A stretch of 64,000 bases of DNA from Paenibacillus zeirhizosphaerae (lineage in GTDB: Bacteria; Bacillota; Bacilli; Paenibacillales; Paenibacillaceae): the NCBI RefSeq assembly GCF_030705605.1, contig NZ_JAPCKK010000016.1:1-64000 (forward strand), given 5' to 3'. The position numbers and the translations under genes were made by a program. Within the stretch, counting starts at the first letter, position 1, and every line of letters starts with the position of its first letter. The notes under the pieces were generated by a model. The model saw nothing but the letters and a program-made list of their open reading frames with translations. It had not been told where the DNA came from and made no database searches. Shown one piece after another: positions 7,928 to 17,078 of this stretch.

Positions 7928-9007
7928 ATGCTTCAGATCAAAACATGGCCTACTCTTTTTACTGTTTCCTTAATGAGCCTTATATTGGTGGCCGGCTGTG
8001 GCAGCAATTCTGCCTCCTCAGGGGATTCGAAAGCATTGACGACGCCCTCTTCAACTCCGGCGGCAGGGTCCGGCGAGCCTTCTTCCGTTGACCTCAGTAA
8101 AGTTACGTTACGTGTCGGTCAGACGGGCTGGAGCAATTTGGAGCTGGGCTTTAAGGCCGCAGGACTGAGCGATACCCCGTATCAGGTTCAATACAGTGTA
8201 TTCCAGGGCGGTAATCTGCAGTTGGAGGCGATGGCGGCGAATAATCTGGATTTGAGCTCCACAAGTGAAATCCCCCCTCTTTTCGCTTCCCAGGCGGCAA
8301 ACGGAGGAAACTTCAAAATCATCGCCTCGTTCGAGTCCACAACGCTAAATCAAGAGCTTGTCGTTCCAAAGGGCTCTCCGATCAAAAGTGTAGCCGAGCT
8401 GAAAGGGAAAAAGGTAGCTTATGTGAATGCTACAACAGCCCATTACTTCCTGGTGAAAATGCTGGAATCGGCAGGCTTGTCCTGGGAGGATATCGAACCC
8501 GTGCCATTATCGACATCGGACGGTTTAAGCGCATTAATCAGCGGCAAAGTGGACGCACTCGCAAGCTATGGCAACGCGATTATTACCGCTCATCAGAATG
8601 GGGCGACGGTATTGGCCAGCGCCAAGGATATTCTATCCGGAAATTTCTTGTATGAGGCCAGTCCCCAAGCGATTAGTGATCCGGCCAAACACGCTGCGAT
8701 TGTTGATTTCTTGAGTCGTCTGAACAAATTTTACGCCTGGACCCGCAGCAACCAGCAGCAGTGGGCCGAAATTACGGCTGCTAACACCAAGCAGCCTGTC
8801 GAGCAAGCGCTCAATACACTGAAACAAGGGGAAGAACAGCAGCCATCCCGACTCTCCTCCAACTTCGAGAAGGCCATCGCTTCCCAACAGGAGGTTGCTG
8901 ATACGTTGGCCGGGCTAGGTCTTCTAGAGAGTGATATAGATGTTGGCTCTATTTGGAGCAGGAAGTTTGAAGAGGAGCTGAAACAAATAACGGCGCAATC
9001 CGAGTAG
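7928..9007 (+). CDS. ABC transporter substrate-binding lipoprotein, SsuA/TauA-like
   Basis: The 359-aa protein starts with a lipoprotein signal ending in the lipobox LVAGC (Cys about residue 22). A Ser/Thr/Pro-rich spacer and a type-2 periplasmic-binding fold follow. The pattern GNLQLEAMAANNLDLSST and the segment AYVNATTAHYFLVKMLESAG are typical of the aliphatic sulfonate/taurine/nitrate family. I chose the ATG at 7928, which has GGAAAGGTGG upstream and gives a proper signal peptide. Its permease and ATPase follow. The substrate may be a sulfonate or another small organic anion; no ssuD-type gene follows it. Confidence 0.85.
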   Translation: MLQIKTWPTLFTVSLMSLILVAGCGSNSASSGDSKALTTPSSTPAAGSGEPSSVDLSKVTLRVGQTGWSNLELGFKAAGLSDTPYQVQYSVFQGGNLQLEAMAANNLDLSSTSEIPPLFASQAANGGNFKIIASFESTTLNQELVVPKGSPIKSVAELKGKKVAYVNATTAHYFLVKMLESAGLSWEDIEPVPLSTSDGLSALISGKVDALASYGNAIITAHQNGATVLASAKDILSGNFLYEASPQAISDPAKHAAIVDFLSRLNKFYAWTRSNQQQWAEITAANTKQPVEQALNTLKQGEEQQPSRLSSNFEKAIASQQEVADTLAGLGLLESDIDVGSIWSRKFEEELKQITAQSE

Positions 9008-9034
9008 AAATGATGACTTTAAGGAAGGAGAGTA

Positions 9035-9823
9035 GTGCCATTGAAATCACCTAAATCAAAACGGCTCTTCCAGCAAGCGGCCCCCTGGATTATTCCCCTA
9101 CTGATTCTTCTCGCCTGGCAGACGCTCACCGGCACTGGCATGATTGCCAATAACGTGCTGCCGCAGCCGCTTCAAGTATTGAACGCTCTTATCAGCATGC
9201 TGAAATCCGGCGAGCTATTGACTCATATCGGAATTAGTGCCAAACGTGCGTTTAGCGGTTTTCTAATCGGTGGCGGCCTCGGATTTCTATTTGGTTTAAT
9301 CAACGGCTTTTGGCGCACAGCCGAAAGACTGACCGACTCGTCCATCCAGATGATCCGCACGATCCCCCATCTTTCTCTGATTCCGCTGGTCATTATCTGG
9401 TTCGGGATTGAGGAGCCTGCCAAACTGGTGCTGGTCTCACTTGGCGTCTTTTTCCCGATTTATTTGAACACGTTCCATGGCATCCGGTCGATTGATCCGG
9501 GTTTGGTTGAGATGGGGCAAGTATATGGTTTAAAACGCTTCAGACTCTATCTGCATATCTTTTTGCCGGGAGCGCTGCCTTCCATTCTGGTCGGCGTTCG
9601 TTACGCTCTTGGCATCATGTGGCTGACGTTGATCGTCGCCGAGACGGTAGCGGCTAATTCCGGATTGGGGTATATGGCCATGAATGCGCGGGAATTTTTT
9701 CAGATGGATGTCATCGTCCTGAGTATCTTGATCTATGCGCTGTTAGGCAAGCTATCTGACAGCGCAGCAAAGCTGCTGGAGAAGTGGTGGCTGCAGTGGA
9801 ACCCAAACTATTCGGCACGATAA
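9035..9823 (+). CDS. ABC transporter permease, SsuC/TauC-like
   Basis: This 262-aa inner-membrane protein has about six hydrophobic segments. The EAA-type loop (MGQVYGLKRFRLYLHIFLPGALPS) is the site that contacts the ATPase. The GTG at 9035 is chosen because GGAAGGAG precedes it; a TTG two codons later is an alternative. It lies between the matching binding protein and ATPase genes, so the three make a complete importer. Confidence 0.87.
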   Translation: MPLKSPKSKRLFQQAAPWIIPLLILLAWQTLTGTGMIANNVLPQPLQVLNALISMLKSGELLTHIGISAKRAFSGFLIGGGLGFLFGLINGFWRTAERLTDSSIQMIRTIPHLSLIPLVIIWFGIEEPAKLVLVSLGVFFPIYLNTFHGIRSIDPGLVEMGQVYGLKRFRLYLHIFLPGALPSILVGVRYALGIMWLTLIVAETVAANSGLGYMAMNAREFFQMDVIVLSILIYALLGKLSDSAAKLLEKWWLQWNPNYSAR

Positions 9824-9846
9824 ATCAATGAAGGGAGACACAAAGC

Positions 9847-10623
9847 ATGCCGCAGAAAACAGAGGGGTCCCATATTCATATTCATCAGATTTCGAAGCGA
9901 TTTGACGAGCATCCGGTATTAACGGACGTAAATGTTACGATTGAGCAAGGGGAATTTATCGCGATTGTAGGACGGAGCGGATGCGGAAAAAGCACGTTAC
10001 TCCGGTTAATCGCGGGCCTGGATCAGCCTTCCGAGGGCTCTATCTATCTTGACGGCCAAGGTGTCGACACAGGGCATGAGGATACACGAGTTCTGTTTCA
10101 GGAGGCGCGTCTTCTTCCCTGGAAACGCGTGCTTGATAACGTGCGTATCGCCGCCGTCAATCAAGATAAAGCAAGCGCTGCGGAGGCATTGGCATTGGTT
10201 GGGCTGGATGAGCGCGGAGGTGATTGGCCGAGGGTGCTTTCCGGAGGACAAAAACAAAGGGTCGCTTTGGCACGGGCGCTGGTAAGCCGGCCCCGTCTCC
10301 TGCTGCTGGATGAGCCGCTTGGCGCATTGGATGCTCTAACCCGAATTGAAATGCAGCAATTGATTGAACGGCTGTGGCTGGAACAAGGATTCACCGTCAT
10401 ATTGGTTACACATGATGTCAGTGAAGCCGTTGCTCTGGCGGATCGTGTGCTTCTGATCGAGCATGGGAAAATCGCGATGGACGTCACGGTAAGTATGGCG
10501 CGTCCGCGAGAACGGGATAACACCTTCGTTCACTATGAGAACCGCATTCTGAACCGGGTCTTAAACAAGGATACTCGGGACACAGAGCTCATGCAGTCCA
10601 GAAAGCTTACGTACTCCATTTGA
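9847..10623 (+). CDS. ABC transporter ATP-binding protein, SsuB/TauB-like
   Basis: The 258-aa ATPase has the Walker A motif GRSGCGKST near residue 39, the signature [15 protein letters not shown] near residue 130, and Walker [13 protein letters not shown] with the D-loop. Length and order fit the nitrate/sulfonate/taurine transporter group. It follows its permease by 23 bp and precedes the aminotransferase. It could also be shared with the binding protein/permease sets in this window that lack an ATPase, but those belong to other ABC families, so this is unlikely. Confidence 0.9.
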   Translation: MPQKTEGSHIHIHQISKRFDEHPVLTDVNVTIEQGEFIAIVGRSGCGKSTLLRLIAGLDQPSEGSIYLDGQGVDTGHEDTRVLFQEARLLPWKRVLDNVRIAAVNQDKASAAEALALVGLDERGGDWPRVLSGGQKQRVALARALVSRPRLLLLDEPLGALDALTRIEMQQLIERLWLEQGFTVILVTHDVSEAVALADRVLLIEHGKIAMDVTVSMARPRERDNTFVHYENRILNRVLNKDTRDTELMQSRKLTYSI

Positions 10624-10650
10624 AAGATAACTTTCGCGAAAGCGGGTGAA

Positions 10651-11883
10651 ATGATGACCACGCCATTCGAAGCCTTTTCATTTGCCAAACGAATCCCTTC
10701 CACGCCGTCCATCGGCAGCACCACCGTCACAAAGCCGGATCATATCCATCTCTCCTTCGGTTTCGCCGCGCCACATTTATTCCCCATTGAAGAGCTATCC
10801 CAGGCGGCTTATGAAGCAGTATCACTGCATGGAAGAACAGCGCTGCAGTATTCTGGCTCAGGCGGCCCACGTAAAATCCTTGAATGGATTCAGAATCGCT
10901 CACTCGTTCATGGAATCCAGGCGGAATTACCGCAAATTCTGGTGACTTATGGCTCAACCCAAGGCATTGATATAGCGGCGAGGATTTTACTCGATCCGGG
11001 GGATCATGTATGGGTGGAATCCCCCTCCTTCTTCAGTGCGCTGCAGGCTTTCCGCGCTGCGGAGGCGGTGATCACCTCCTTCCCTATCGATGAGGATGGA
11101 CTGCGTGTCGATTTGGTGGAGAATGCTCTTCTCGAAGCTAGGCGACAAAACAAGCCCATACCCAAATTCGTTTATACGATGCCTACCTATCATAATCCTG
11201 GCGGCGTCACCTTAACGACCGAACGGCGAGCACGCTTGGCGGAATTGGCCGAGACCTATAATTTTTTTATCGTTGAAGATGATGCCTACTCGGAACTGAA
11301 CTTTACCGGCAACAAGTATCCTCCCCTCTATACGCTGCTGCCGGGGAGAGTTATCTATCTGAATACCTTCTCCAAAATTATTGGCCCCGGTCTGCGACTG
11401 GGATGGATGATCGCTGACAGACGGGTTATCGATAAGGCAAGACTGCTGAATCTTGGCGGCAGCATTGGCGTGTTTACACAGGAAATTTTGGCGCAATTGC
11501 TCGATCGTCTTGCCTTTCAGGAGCATGTGGATCAGTTAAGTCAGCATTACCACAAGCAAAGAGATATCATGGCGGAGGCTATCAAATCCAGCTTTGGAGA
11601 TCATGTGACATTTCATTTGCCTGAAGGCGGCTTTTATATATGGCTAAGATTCGGCGAGGCTGTAAATACGAGCGACTTTCTGCGGGAAGCGGCAGAGCGA
11701 GGCGTCAGCTTCGTGGATGGAAAAAGCTTTTTTGCAAAGCCGGAAGGGTATCATTATGCAAGGCTATGCTTCAGCTATGTGAGCGAGGAGCAAATCTTGC
11801 GGGGTGTGAATATTTTGGCGGATGCTTATTTTGCTTATGAGGAGCAGCGACTCTTTGGAGTGACAAAGCAGCGGCATCTGTAG
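10651..11883 (+). CDS. PLP-dependent class I aminotransferase (LysN/MocR-like domain)
   Basis: The 410-aa fold-type I aminotransferase has the PLP lysine in NTFSKIIGPGLRLGW and the substrate/PLP pattern PTYHNPGG near residue 180. It matches the aminotransferase half of MocR regulators and LysN-like 2-aminoadipate or aromatic/methionine aminotransferases, without a DNA-binding domain. It ends the operon that begins with the hydroxycarboxylate-type dehydrogenase. A plausible joint role is import of an amino or oxo acid, transamination and reduction. The exact substrate is not evident. Confidence 0.83.
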   Translation: MMTTPFEAFSFAKRIPSTPSIGSTTVTKPDHIHLSFGFAAPHLFPIEELSQAAYEAVSLHGRTALQYSGSGGPRKILEWIQNRSLVHGIQAELPQILVTYGSTQGIDIAARILLDPGDHVWVESPSFFSALQAFRAAEAVITSFPIDEDGLRVDLVENALLEARRQNKPIPKFVYTMPTYHNPGGVTLTTERRARLAELAETYNFFIVEDDAYSELNFTGNKYPPLYTLLPGRVIYLNTFSKIIGPGLRLGWMIADRRVIDKARLLNLGGSIGVFTQEILAQLLDRLAFQEHVDQLSQHYHKQRDIMAEAIKSSFGDHVTFHLPEGGFYIWLRFGEAVNTSDFLREAAERGVSFVDGKSFFAKPEGYHYARLCFSYVSEEQILRGVNILADAYFAYEEQRLFGVTKQRHL

Positions 11884-11908
11884 TGTTTGCGTTCTTTCGC
11901 AGGTTGTA

Positions 11909-12044
11909 AGGCGCTCCGAGAACGAAGCATTCCTCCAATCGCTGTTACCCCCGAATTTCAATGATTATACTTTTTAGCTGTAGAAATTCGGGGGTAAAGG
12001 CGAACGCTACCGCTTTTCCGGAATCGCTTCGTCCTCTCCGCTGC
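11909..12044. repeat. REPIN-like palindrome, long-loop copy
   Basis: This copy has the same outer arms as the repeats at 43752 and 57368 (GAGAACGAAGCATTCC and GGAATCGCTTCGTCCTC). The short centre seen there is replaced by a longer stem, TTACCCCCGAATTTC pairing with GAAATTCGGGGGTAA. It lies between the aminotransferase stop and a terminator. Confidence 0.85.
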
Positions 12045-12123
12045 ATCGTGCATATCCATACCTAAAACCAAAAAAAGATAGGGGTAGCGTCAGGAAAATG
12101 CGGACTTACAACGTTAAGCATAT

Positions 12124-12168
12124 AAAAATCCCAATTCCCCTTTATGTATTACGGGAAATCGGGATTTC
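12124..12168. terminator. Terminator-like hairpin
   Basis: AAATCCC (in AAAAATCCCAATTCCCC) pairs with GGGATTT (in GGGAAATCGGGATTTCGTT). It lies between the convergent aminotransferase operon and the ArsR gene and could serve either. Confidence 0.7.
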
Positions 12169-12242
12169 GTTATTCAACAAAAGCACCCGTTTCTGGAACA
12201 AGCATAACAGTATTTAAAATACTTACTGTCAATAAAGTGAAG

Positions 12243-12569
12243 TTATTCCCTGTTGGGGTAGTTCCCTTTTTCCAATTCCTTAAACGGTTCCGGCCGCAGC
12301 CTGTAGATTCGCGAATTGGCAACTGCCTGCACTTTGACAACCCCCGCCTTGCTTAATACATGAAGATGTTTTGATACCTGGGGCTGGCGAAGTTCAAGCC
12401 GATCAGTAATTTCTCTTACGGTGAAAGGGCCTTCGCGTAAAAGTTCAACAATGTGCAAACGATTGGGTTTGGCAAGAGCACTCCATTCTGTCGTATACAT
12501 TGTTTTTTCTACAATCTGTCCATTCGAATTTTCATAAATCTTGGAGATCTTTTTCAAGTGGACCATCAT
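12243..12569 (-). CDS. ArsR-family transcriptional regulator
   Basis: The 108-aa winged-helix protein has the ArsR core WSALAKPNRLHIVELL followed by the recognition region LELRQPQVSKHLHVLSKAG. No metal-binding cysteine pair is present, so it is not a classic metal sensor. Small ArsR proteins of this kind often control an adjacent SRPBCC (AHSA1-like) gene, and a broken SRPBCC end lies 13 bp upstream. The start is uncertain: two ATG codons at 12564-12569 lack a strong ribosome site. Confidence 0.78.
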   Translation of the reverse strand: MMVHLKKISKIYENSNGQIVEKTMYTTEWSALAKPNRLHIVELLREGPFTVREITDRLELRQPQVSKHLHVLSKAGVVKVQAVANSRIYRLRPEPFKELEKGNYPNRE

Positions 12570-12582
12570 TTCTTTGAATTTT

Positions 12583-12756
12583 TCATGCCGTCTGAAGTTC
12601 TTCCAAAAGCTCAGCCAATTTACCGTTAATGGTCATTGAAAGTCCTTCCTTCATGCCCATTTTCAACGTTGTCTCGAGTTCTTCGGCTGAATCAAACTCG
12701 ATCCGAACCGTAAGATTGGTGCCTGAAGGAGCCAACGCAGCTTGCTCGAAGCCTCC
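12583..12756 (-). pseudogene. C-terminal remnant of an SRPBCC (AHSA1-type) protein
   Basis: On the minus strand an open frame of about 57 codons ends at a TGA at 12583. Its deduced end (TLKMGMKEGLSMTINGKLA, then ELLEELQTA) matches the last helix of AHSA1-domain START-fold proteins, where GM-EG and LAELL are typical. The conserved N-terminal two thirds are missing, and unrelated sequence begins near 12757. It is probably a decayed partner of the ArsR gene. Confidence 0.65.
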
Positions 12757-12856
12757 CTAAGCTTTGTAAGACTATCTCTGCTTAAGCTAAAGCATAGCAG
12801 TTAAATACGAGTTATTTATGCGATGTACTAAGGGACGGTTGAAGCTGGTATCTCCT

Positions 12857-13414
12857 TTAATGCGTTAACGTCGACCTCGGGGCATATCCGCCCAGTTCGG
12901 CCACCAGTTCAGCCAATGCGTCATCCAGACGCTCTTTTAGTTTCTCCGTTAGCTTGAACCCACCGTCTTCCAAGCGGCCCACCCATTGATCCACGGAAAA
13001 TACACCGCCGAGAATGCGGGTTCCGCCCAAGGCGGCAACCACTGACTTCAGCGCGTAATCAACAGCAAGCAGATGCATGACCGATTGTCCGATGAACAGA
13101 GGGAGCACGGGTTTGTCCGCAAATCCTTTTTGCGGGATCAGATCCAATATTGTTTTCAGTGCCCCCGAATAAGCGGCCTTATAGAGCGGACTCGCGATAA
13201 CAATGGCATCAGCCTCCTCAATCACGGAAACAGCATTCTGGATGACCGGATGGCTGAAGTCGGCTCTAAGCAATTCCTCTGCAGGCAGCTCTGTTGCTGA
13301 CACGACAGCAACACTGTAGCCGGCAAGCGTAAGCTGCTCTTCCAAATAGTCTGTCAGTCCGAACAAACGGGAGCCCTCCTTCGGGCTCCCAATAATAAAA
13401 ACGATCCTGCTCAT
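12857..13414 (-). CDS. NADPH-dependent FMN reductase (SsuE-like)
   Basis: The 185-aa flavodoxin-fold protein has the phosphate loop [10 protein letters not shown] at residues 7-16, the family segment [18 protein letters not shown] near residue 75 and a glycine-rich [10 protein letters not shown]. SsuE/MsuE-type enzymes deliver reduced FMN to flavin monooxygenases. The start overlaps the end of the monooxygenase gene by 4 bp, so the two are translationally coupled. This strongly suggests it feeds that enzyme and the second LLM oxidase of the operon. It is the last gene of the eight-gene minus-strand operon. Confidence 0.9.
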   Translation of the reverse strand: MSRIVFIIGSPKEGSRLFGLTDYLEEQLTLAGYSVAVVSATELPAEELLRADFSHPVIQNAVSVIEEADAIVIASPLYKAAYSGALKTILDLIPQKGFADKPVLPLFIGQSVMHLLAVDYALKSVVAALGGTRILGGVFSVDQWVGRLEDGGFKLTEKLKERLDDALAELVAELGGYAPRSTLTH

Positions 13415-14757
13415 TTTGCTCCTCCTTGCCCTGCAGTTGCCTTCTTTCTGGCATAGCGGTTTTCTGGCACAGACAGCCCCAGATTGCCGCGCAGGGTGTC
13501 GCTTTCATATTCGGTTCTGTAAATGCCTCTCTCCTGCAAAATCGGCACGACCAGGTCCACAAATTCCTCAAGACCTTTTGGGACAGCAGCTGTAATCATA
13601 AACCCGTCAGCAGCCTCCGCTTCAAACCATGCCTGAATTTGATCCGCTACCTGCTCAGGGGTTCCAATGAAGCCGCTGCGCGGCGTCGCCGATTGAAGCG
13701 CCACCTGCCTAAGCGTCAGTCCTTTCTCTCTAGCATTCTTTTTAATTTTGTCCGTACCGCTTTGGAAGCTGTTTTTACCGAGATCCCCTACATCCGGGAA
13801 CGGTTCATCCAGCGAATACTGGGAGAAATCATGGTGCTCAAAAAATCTGCCTAGATAATTCAGCGCATTCTCAATGGTCACCAGCCCGGCAACCTCCTGA
13901 TATTTGCGTTCAGCCTCCTCCGGTGTGCTGCCGATTATCGGCGCAATGCCCGGAAAGATCAGCACCTCCCCCGGATTTCGCCCAAAGGCGGCCACACGAT
14001 CTTTGACGTCCCGATAAAACTCCGCCGCCTCCGCCAGCGTCTCATGACCGGTAAATACCGCATCAGCTTCCCTTGAGGCGTAATTTTTACCAACCTCGGA
14101 TGATCCCGCCTGGAAGATGACGGGCTGACCCTGCTTGGAGCGGGCGATGTTCAGCGGTCCTTTAACCGAGAAGTACTTGCCTTCGTGATTTAAGGGATGC
14201 ATTTTTTGCGGATCAAAAAACACACCCGTTTCCTTATCCCGCACAAATGCATCATCCTCCCAGGAATCCCACAGACCGCGGGTGACTTCAAGGTATTCGG
14301 CTGCGATGTCATACCGCTTGTCGTGCTCGGGATGCTCTTTCCCGCCATAGTTCAGGGCCGAGCCCTCTAGCGGGGATGTTACGACATTCCACCCGGCGCG
14401 TCCACCACTGATCATGTCCAGCGAGGCAAATTGACGGGCTACTGTAAAAGGCTCGCTATAGGTGGTCGACAATGTGCCGACAAGCCCGATATGCTTACTC
14501 ACGGCGGCTAATGTGCTCAGAATCGTGATCGGCTCAAACCGGTTCAGAAAGTGGGGAATCGACTTCTCGTTAATGTACAAACCATCTGCAATAAAAATCA
14601 GGTCAAACTTGCCCGCCTCAGCCTTTTGAATCCAACGTTTGTACAACTCAAAATCTACGCTTGCGTCAGGCAACGCGTCCGGATGACGCCACATCGACGT
14701 TCCTCCACCTACACCGTGCAGAAGCGCCCCCAGTTTTAGCTGTTTATGTTTGACCAT
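13411..14757 (-). CDS. FMNH2-dependent monooxygenase, NtaA/SnaA/DszA family (CmoJ/YxeK-like)
   Basis: The 448-aa bacterial-luciferase-like protein has the N-terminal [18 protein letters not shown] and the long insert [12 protein letters not shown] (about residues 118-129) typical of the NtaA/SnaA/DszA(SoxA) group. Bacillus YtnJ (CmoJ) and YxeK, of the same size, open C-S bonds of N-acetylated S-alkylcysteines such as N-acetyl-S-(2-succino)cysteine. The surrounding acetyltransferase, deacylase, transporter and FMN reductase reproduce that gene set. GAGGGG precedes the ATG. The S-substituent accepted here cannot be read from sequence. Confidence 0.9.
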   Translation of the reverse strand: MVKHKQLKLGALLHGVGGGTSMWRHPDALPDASVDFELYKRWIQKAEAGKFDLIFIADGLYINEKSIPHFLNRFEPITILSTLAAVSKHIGLVGTLSTTYSEPFTVARQFASLDMISGGRAGWNVVTSPLEGSALNYGGKEHPEHDKRYDIAAEYLEVTRGLWDSWEDDAFVRDKETGVFFDPQKMHPLNHEGKYFSVKGPLNIARSKQGQPVIFQAGSSEVGKNYASREADAVFTGHETLAEAAEFYRDVKDRVAAFGRNPGEVLIFPGIAPIIGSTPEEAERKYQEVAGLVTIENALNYLGRFFEHHDFSQYSLDEPFPDVGDLGKNSFQSGTDKIKKNAREKGLTLRQVALQSATPRSGFIGTPEQVADQIQAWFEAEAADGFMITAAVPKGLEEFVDLVVPILQERGIYRTEYESDTLRGNLGLSVPENRYARKKATAGQGGAK

Positions 14758-14781
14758 ATTTCATCCCCTCATTTCTGCGTA

Positions 14782-15960
14782 CTAGTTCTCTTCCGGTGCC
14801 TTGGCATACTCCGCAAGCGTTCGTATTGCTGCACCGGCTAAATAATCCGCTGCAATCGGCAGTGCCCGTTCGTCCAGATCAAATGCCGGATGATGCCACT
14901 CCCGTTTGCCCGACGTGCCCAGAAAAACAAATAAACCCGGAACATGCTTCTGATATACGGCAAAGTCTTCACCCGCAGGTGATGGGGCAGGAATAACCGG
15001 CTGCAGCCCCAAACGCTCTGTCTCCTCCCAGGCCAGCTTCGCCAAGGTCTCATCATTGAGAACCGGAGGAGGCCCCTCGATCCAGCGAATGGATGCGCTA
15101 GTTCCATAAGCGGCTGCGACTCCTTCAACCACTTGAGTGAATCGTGTAAGCACCCGATTGCGAACCTCCTCATCAAACGTGCGGATCGTTCCCTCCAGCA
15201 CTGCTTGCTCGGCAATCACATTCCAGGCCGTGCCGCTGTGAAGCTTGGTTACACTGATGATGGCACTATCAAGGGCACTAACATTGCGGCTGACAATGGA
15301 TTGCAGCGCTGTAACCATATATGATGCCGTTACAATTGGATCATTACCTGCTTCAGGCACCGCCGCATGGGAGCCGATTCCCTTGACTTCAATTACAAAT
15401 CCGTCTCCGCCAGCCATAAGCGGACCGTGCTTAATGCCGATTGTGCCTACCGGCAGATCAGGCTTGTTGTGCAGGCCGAATATGGCCCGGACGTTTTCAA
15501 GAGCGCCGCTTTCAATCACCAGGCGAGCGCCAGAGGCTTTTTCCTCAGCAGGCTGGAATAGCAAGCGAACGGTACCCTCAAGCTCTTCCTCGCGCTCTTT
15601 GAGCAGCCAGGCTGCTCCAATAAGCGAAGCGGTATGGAAATCGTGGCCGCAAGCATGCATTTTGCCCGGAACAACAGAGGCGAACGGCAGCTCTGTTTCC
15701 TCTTGTACAGGCAGCGCGTCGATATCCGCCCGAAGCGCGATGACGGGTCCTCCGTGCTTGCCGCCCACTTCTGCTATTACACCCGTCCGAAGCGGGTATT
15801 CCAGAATGCGTATGCCTAATGCTTCAAGCCAGCGCCTGATTCTTGCCGTCGTCTCGAACTCTTCATTCGACAGCTCTGGATATTGATGCAGTTCTCTCCG
15901 AATTTCCGTCAAGCGGCCAGCCAGTGATGCAGCGCTCAATAGCTTTGTCTCCTTGCTCAC
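14782..15960 (-). CDS. M20-family amidohydrolase / N-acyl deacylase (SndB/YxeP-like)
   Basis: The protein of about 392 aa is a metal-dependent peptidase-fold hydrolase. It shows RRELHQYPELSNEEFET near the N-terminus, ALRADIDALPVQE, the metal ligands HACGHDFHT, and the catalytic Glu in FQPAEE. Members remove acyl groups from amino acids. In the Bacillus cysteine-salvage operons the homologue releases cysteine from N-acetylcysteine after C-S cleavage. I prefer the GTG at 15960, 7 nt after GGAAGGGG, over the TTG two codons upstream. Confidence 0.9.
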   Translation of the reverse strand: MSKETKLLSAASLAGRLTEIRRELHQYPELSNEEFETTARIRRWLEALGIRILEYPLRTGVIAEVGGKHGGPVIALRADIDALPVQEETELPFASVVPGKMHACGHDFHTASLIGAAWLLKEREEELEGTVRLLFQPAEEKASGARLVIESGALENVRAIFGLHNKPDLPVGTIGIKHGPLMAGGDGFVIEVKGIGSHAAVPEAGNDPIVTASYMVTALQSIVSRNVSALDSAIISVTKLHSGTAWNVIAEQAVLEGTIRTFDEEVRNRVLTRFTQVVEGVAAAYGTSASIRWIEGPPPVLNDETLAKLAWEETERLGLQPVIPAPSPAGEDFAVYQKHVPGLFVFLGTSGKREWHHPAFDLDERALPIAADYLAGAAIRTLAEYAKAPEEN

Positions 15961-15979
15961 ACACAACTACCCCTTCCGT

Positions 15980-16993
15980 TTATAAAGTCTTAACCTCTGC
16001 GAACGCTTCGCTGAGTAGCTCGTATGAGCGCAGCCGTTTTTCGAACGGTGTTATGTTGGTGGTGACAATGAACTCGTTAACGCCGGTTGCTTCCTGCAGC
16101 GCAAGCAATTTATCACGGACGGTCTCCTTAGAGCCTGCGGTGATCAAGGGCACCTTTTCCTCAATCGTGTACGGCTCATTGGCCTGGCGACCGAACTCTT
16201 CAGCTTGTTCCAGCGTGCTGAGCGTAACCGTGCGACCGCCGGCCAAATATACCTTCACCAGCTTTTGGGATGGAATCAGGCTTTGCGCTTCTTCATCGGT
16301 ATCCGCCACGATTGCTGACAGCGCCATAATAATTTGCGGCTTCGTCCCCGCCCCGCTATTAAAATTGGCCCGATATCGATACACTGCTTCAACAGCGGCT
16401 TGCTCATCACCGCCAATAAATAATGAGAATACGTAGGGAAGTCCCAAGCTTGCGGCAAGCTCGCTGCTGCTGCTGGTCGCTCCCAGCAGATGAAGCACGG
16501 GGGCAATCGGTGGAATCGGAGTTGCCTTCAATCCGGCGAGCGGACCGCCTTCGTCCAGATCAACTGCCAAATACTTGCGCAGCTCAATAATTTTGTCTGT
16601 CAAGGATAACGGATTTACAATATTTGTTTGCAGCGCCTGTGTACTGCGAGGCAGTCCGCCAGGCGCACGGCCAATGCCAAGATCGATCCGGTCAGGGGCA
16701 AGCGAGGCAAGCACATGGAAATTCTCTGCAACCTTATATGGACTGTAATGCTGCAGCATAATACCTCCCGAGCCGATGCGGATGCGAGACGTCTTCGCCA
16801 ATAGATACGACATCAATACTTCCGGCGACGATCCTGCCAGTTGCTCCGAATCGTGATGCTCCGATACCCAGAAGCGCTTGAAGCCAAGTTTTTCCGCTTT
16901 TTGTGCCAATATAACCGTATTCCTGAGAGCCTCCACAACTGTTTCACCCGGGGAAATCGGGCTTTGATCCAAAACGCTTATTGTAATCGTCAT
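15980..16993 (-). CDS. LLM-class flavin-dependent oxidoreductase (CmoO/YtmO-like)
   Basis: This 337-aa luciferase-like monooxygenase starts with ISVLDQSPISPGETVVEAL, the family start of the YtmO/MsnO group, and contains FWVSEHHD near residue 42 and DRIDLGIGRAPG. In Bacillus the ytmO gene sits with the same transporter and monooxygenase genes as here, in an operon induced by methionine-type sulfur sources. It should use reduced FMN from the SsuE-like reductase of the operon. The substrate is unknown. Confidence 0.88.
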   Translation of the reverse strand: MTITISVLDQSPISPGETVVEALRNTVILAQKAEKLGFKRFWVSEHHDSEQLAGSSPEVLMSYLLAKTSRIRIGSGGIMLQHYSPYKVAENFHVLASLAPDRIDLGIGRAPGGLPRSTQALQTNIVNPLSLTDKIIELRKYLAVDLDEGGPLAGLKATPIPPIAPVLHLLGATSSSSELAASLGLPYVFSLFIGGDEQAAVEAVYRYRANFNSGAGTKPQIIMALSAIVADTDEEAQSLIPSQKLVKVYLAGGRTVTLSTLEQAEEFGRQANEPYTIEEKVPLITAGSKETVRDKLLALQEATGVNEFIVTTNITPFEKRLRSYELLSEAFAEVKTL

Positions 16994-17078
16994 TGCTTTC
17001 TGCCTCCTAGATGGAATAGCTTGGCTCTTCCTTCGGTCTGCCGATGTGCATGACTCCGTCGCTCGGCCTTTAACTTGA

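Noticed and set aside
9847..10623. SsuB-like ATPase as the missing ATPase of the Btu or salvage importers
   Set aside because: It belongs to the nitrate/sulfonate/taurine group and sits in its own complete operon. The others need FecE- or HisP-type ATPases.
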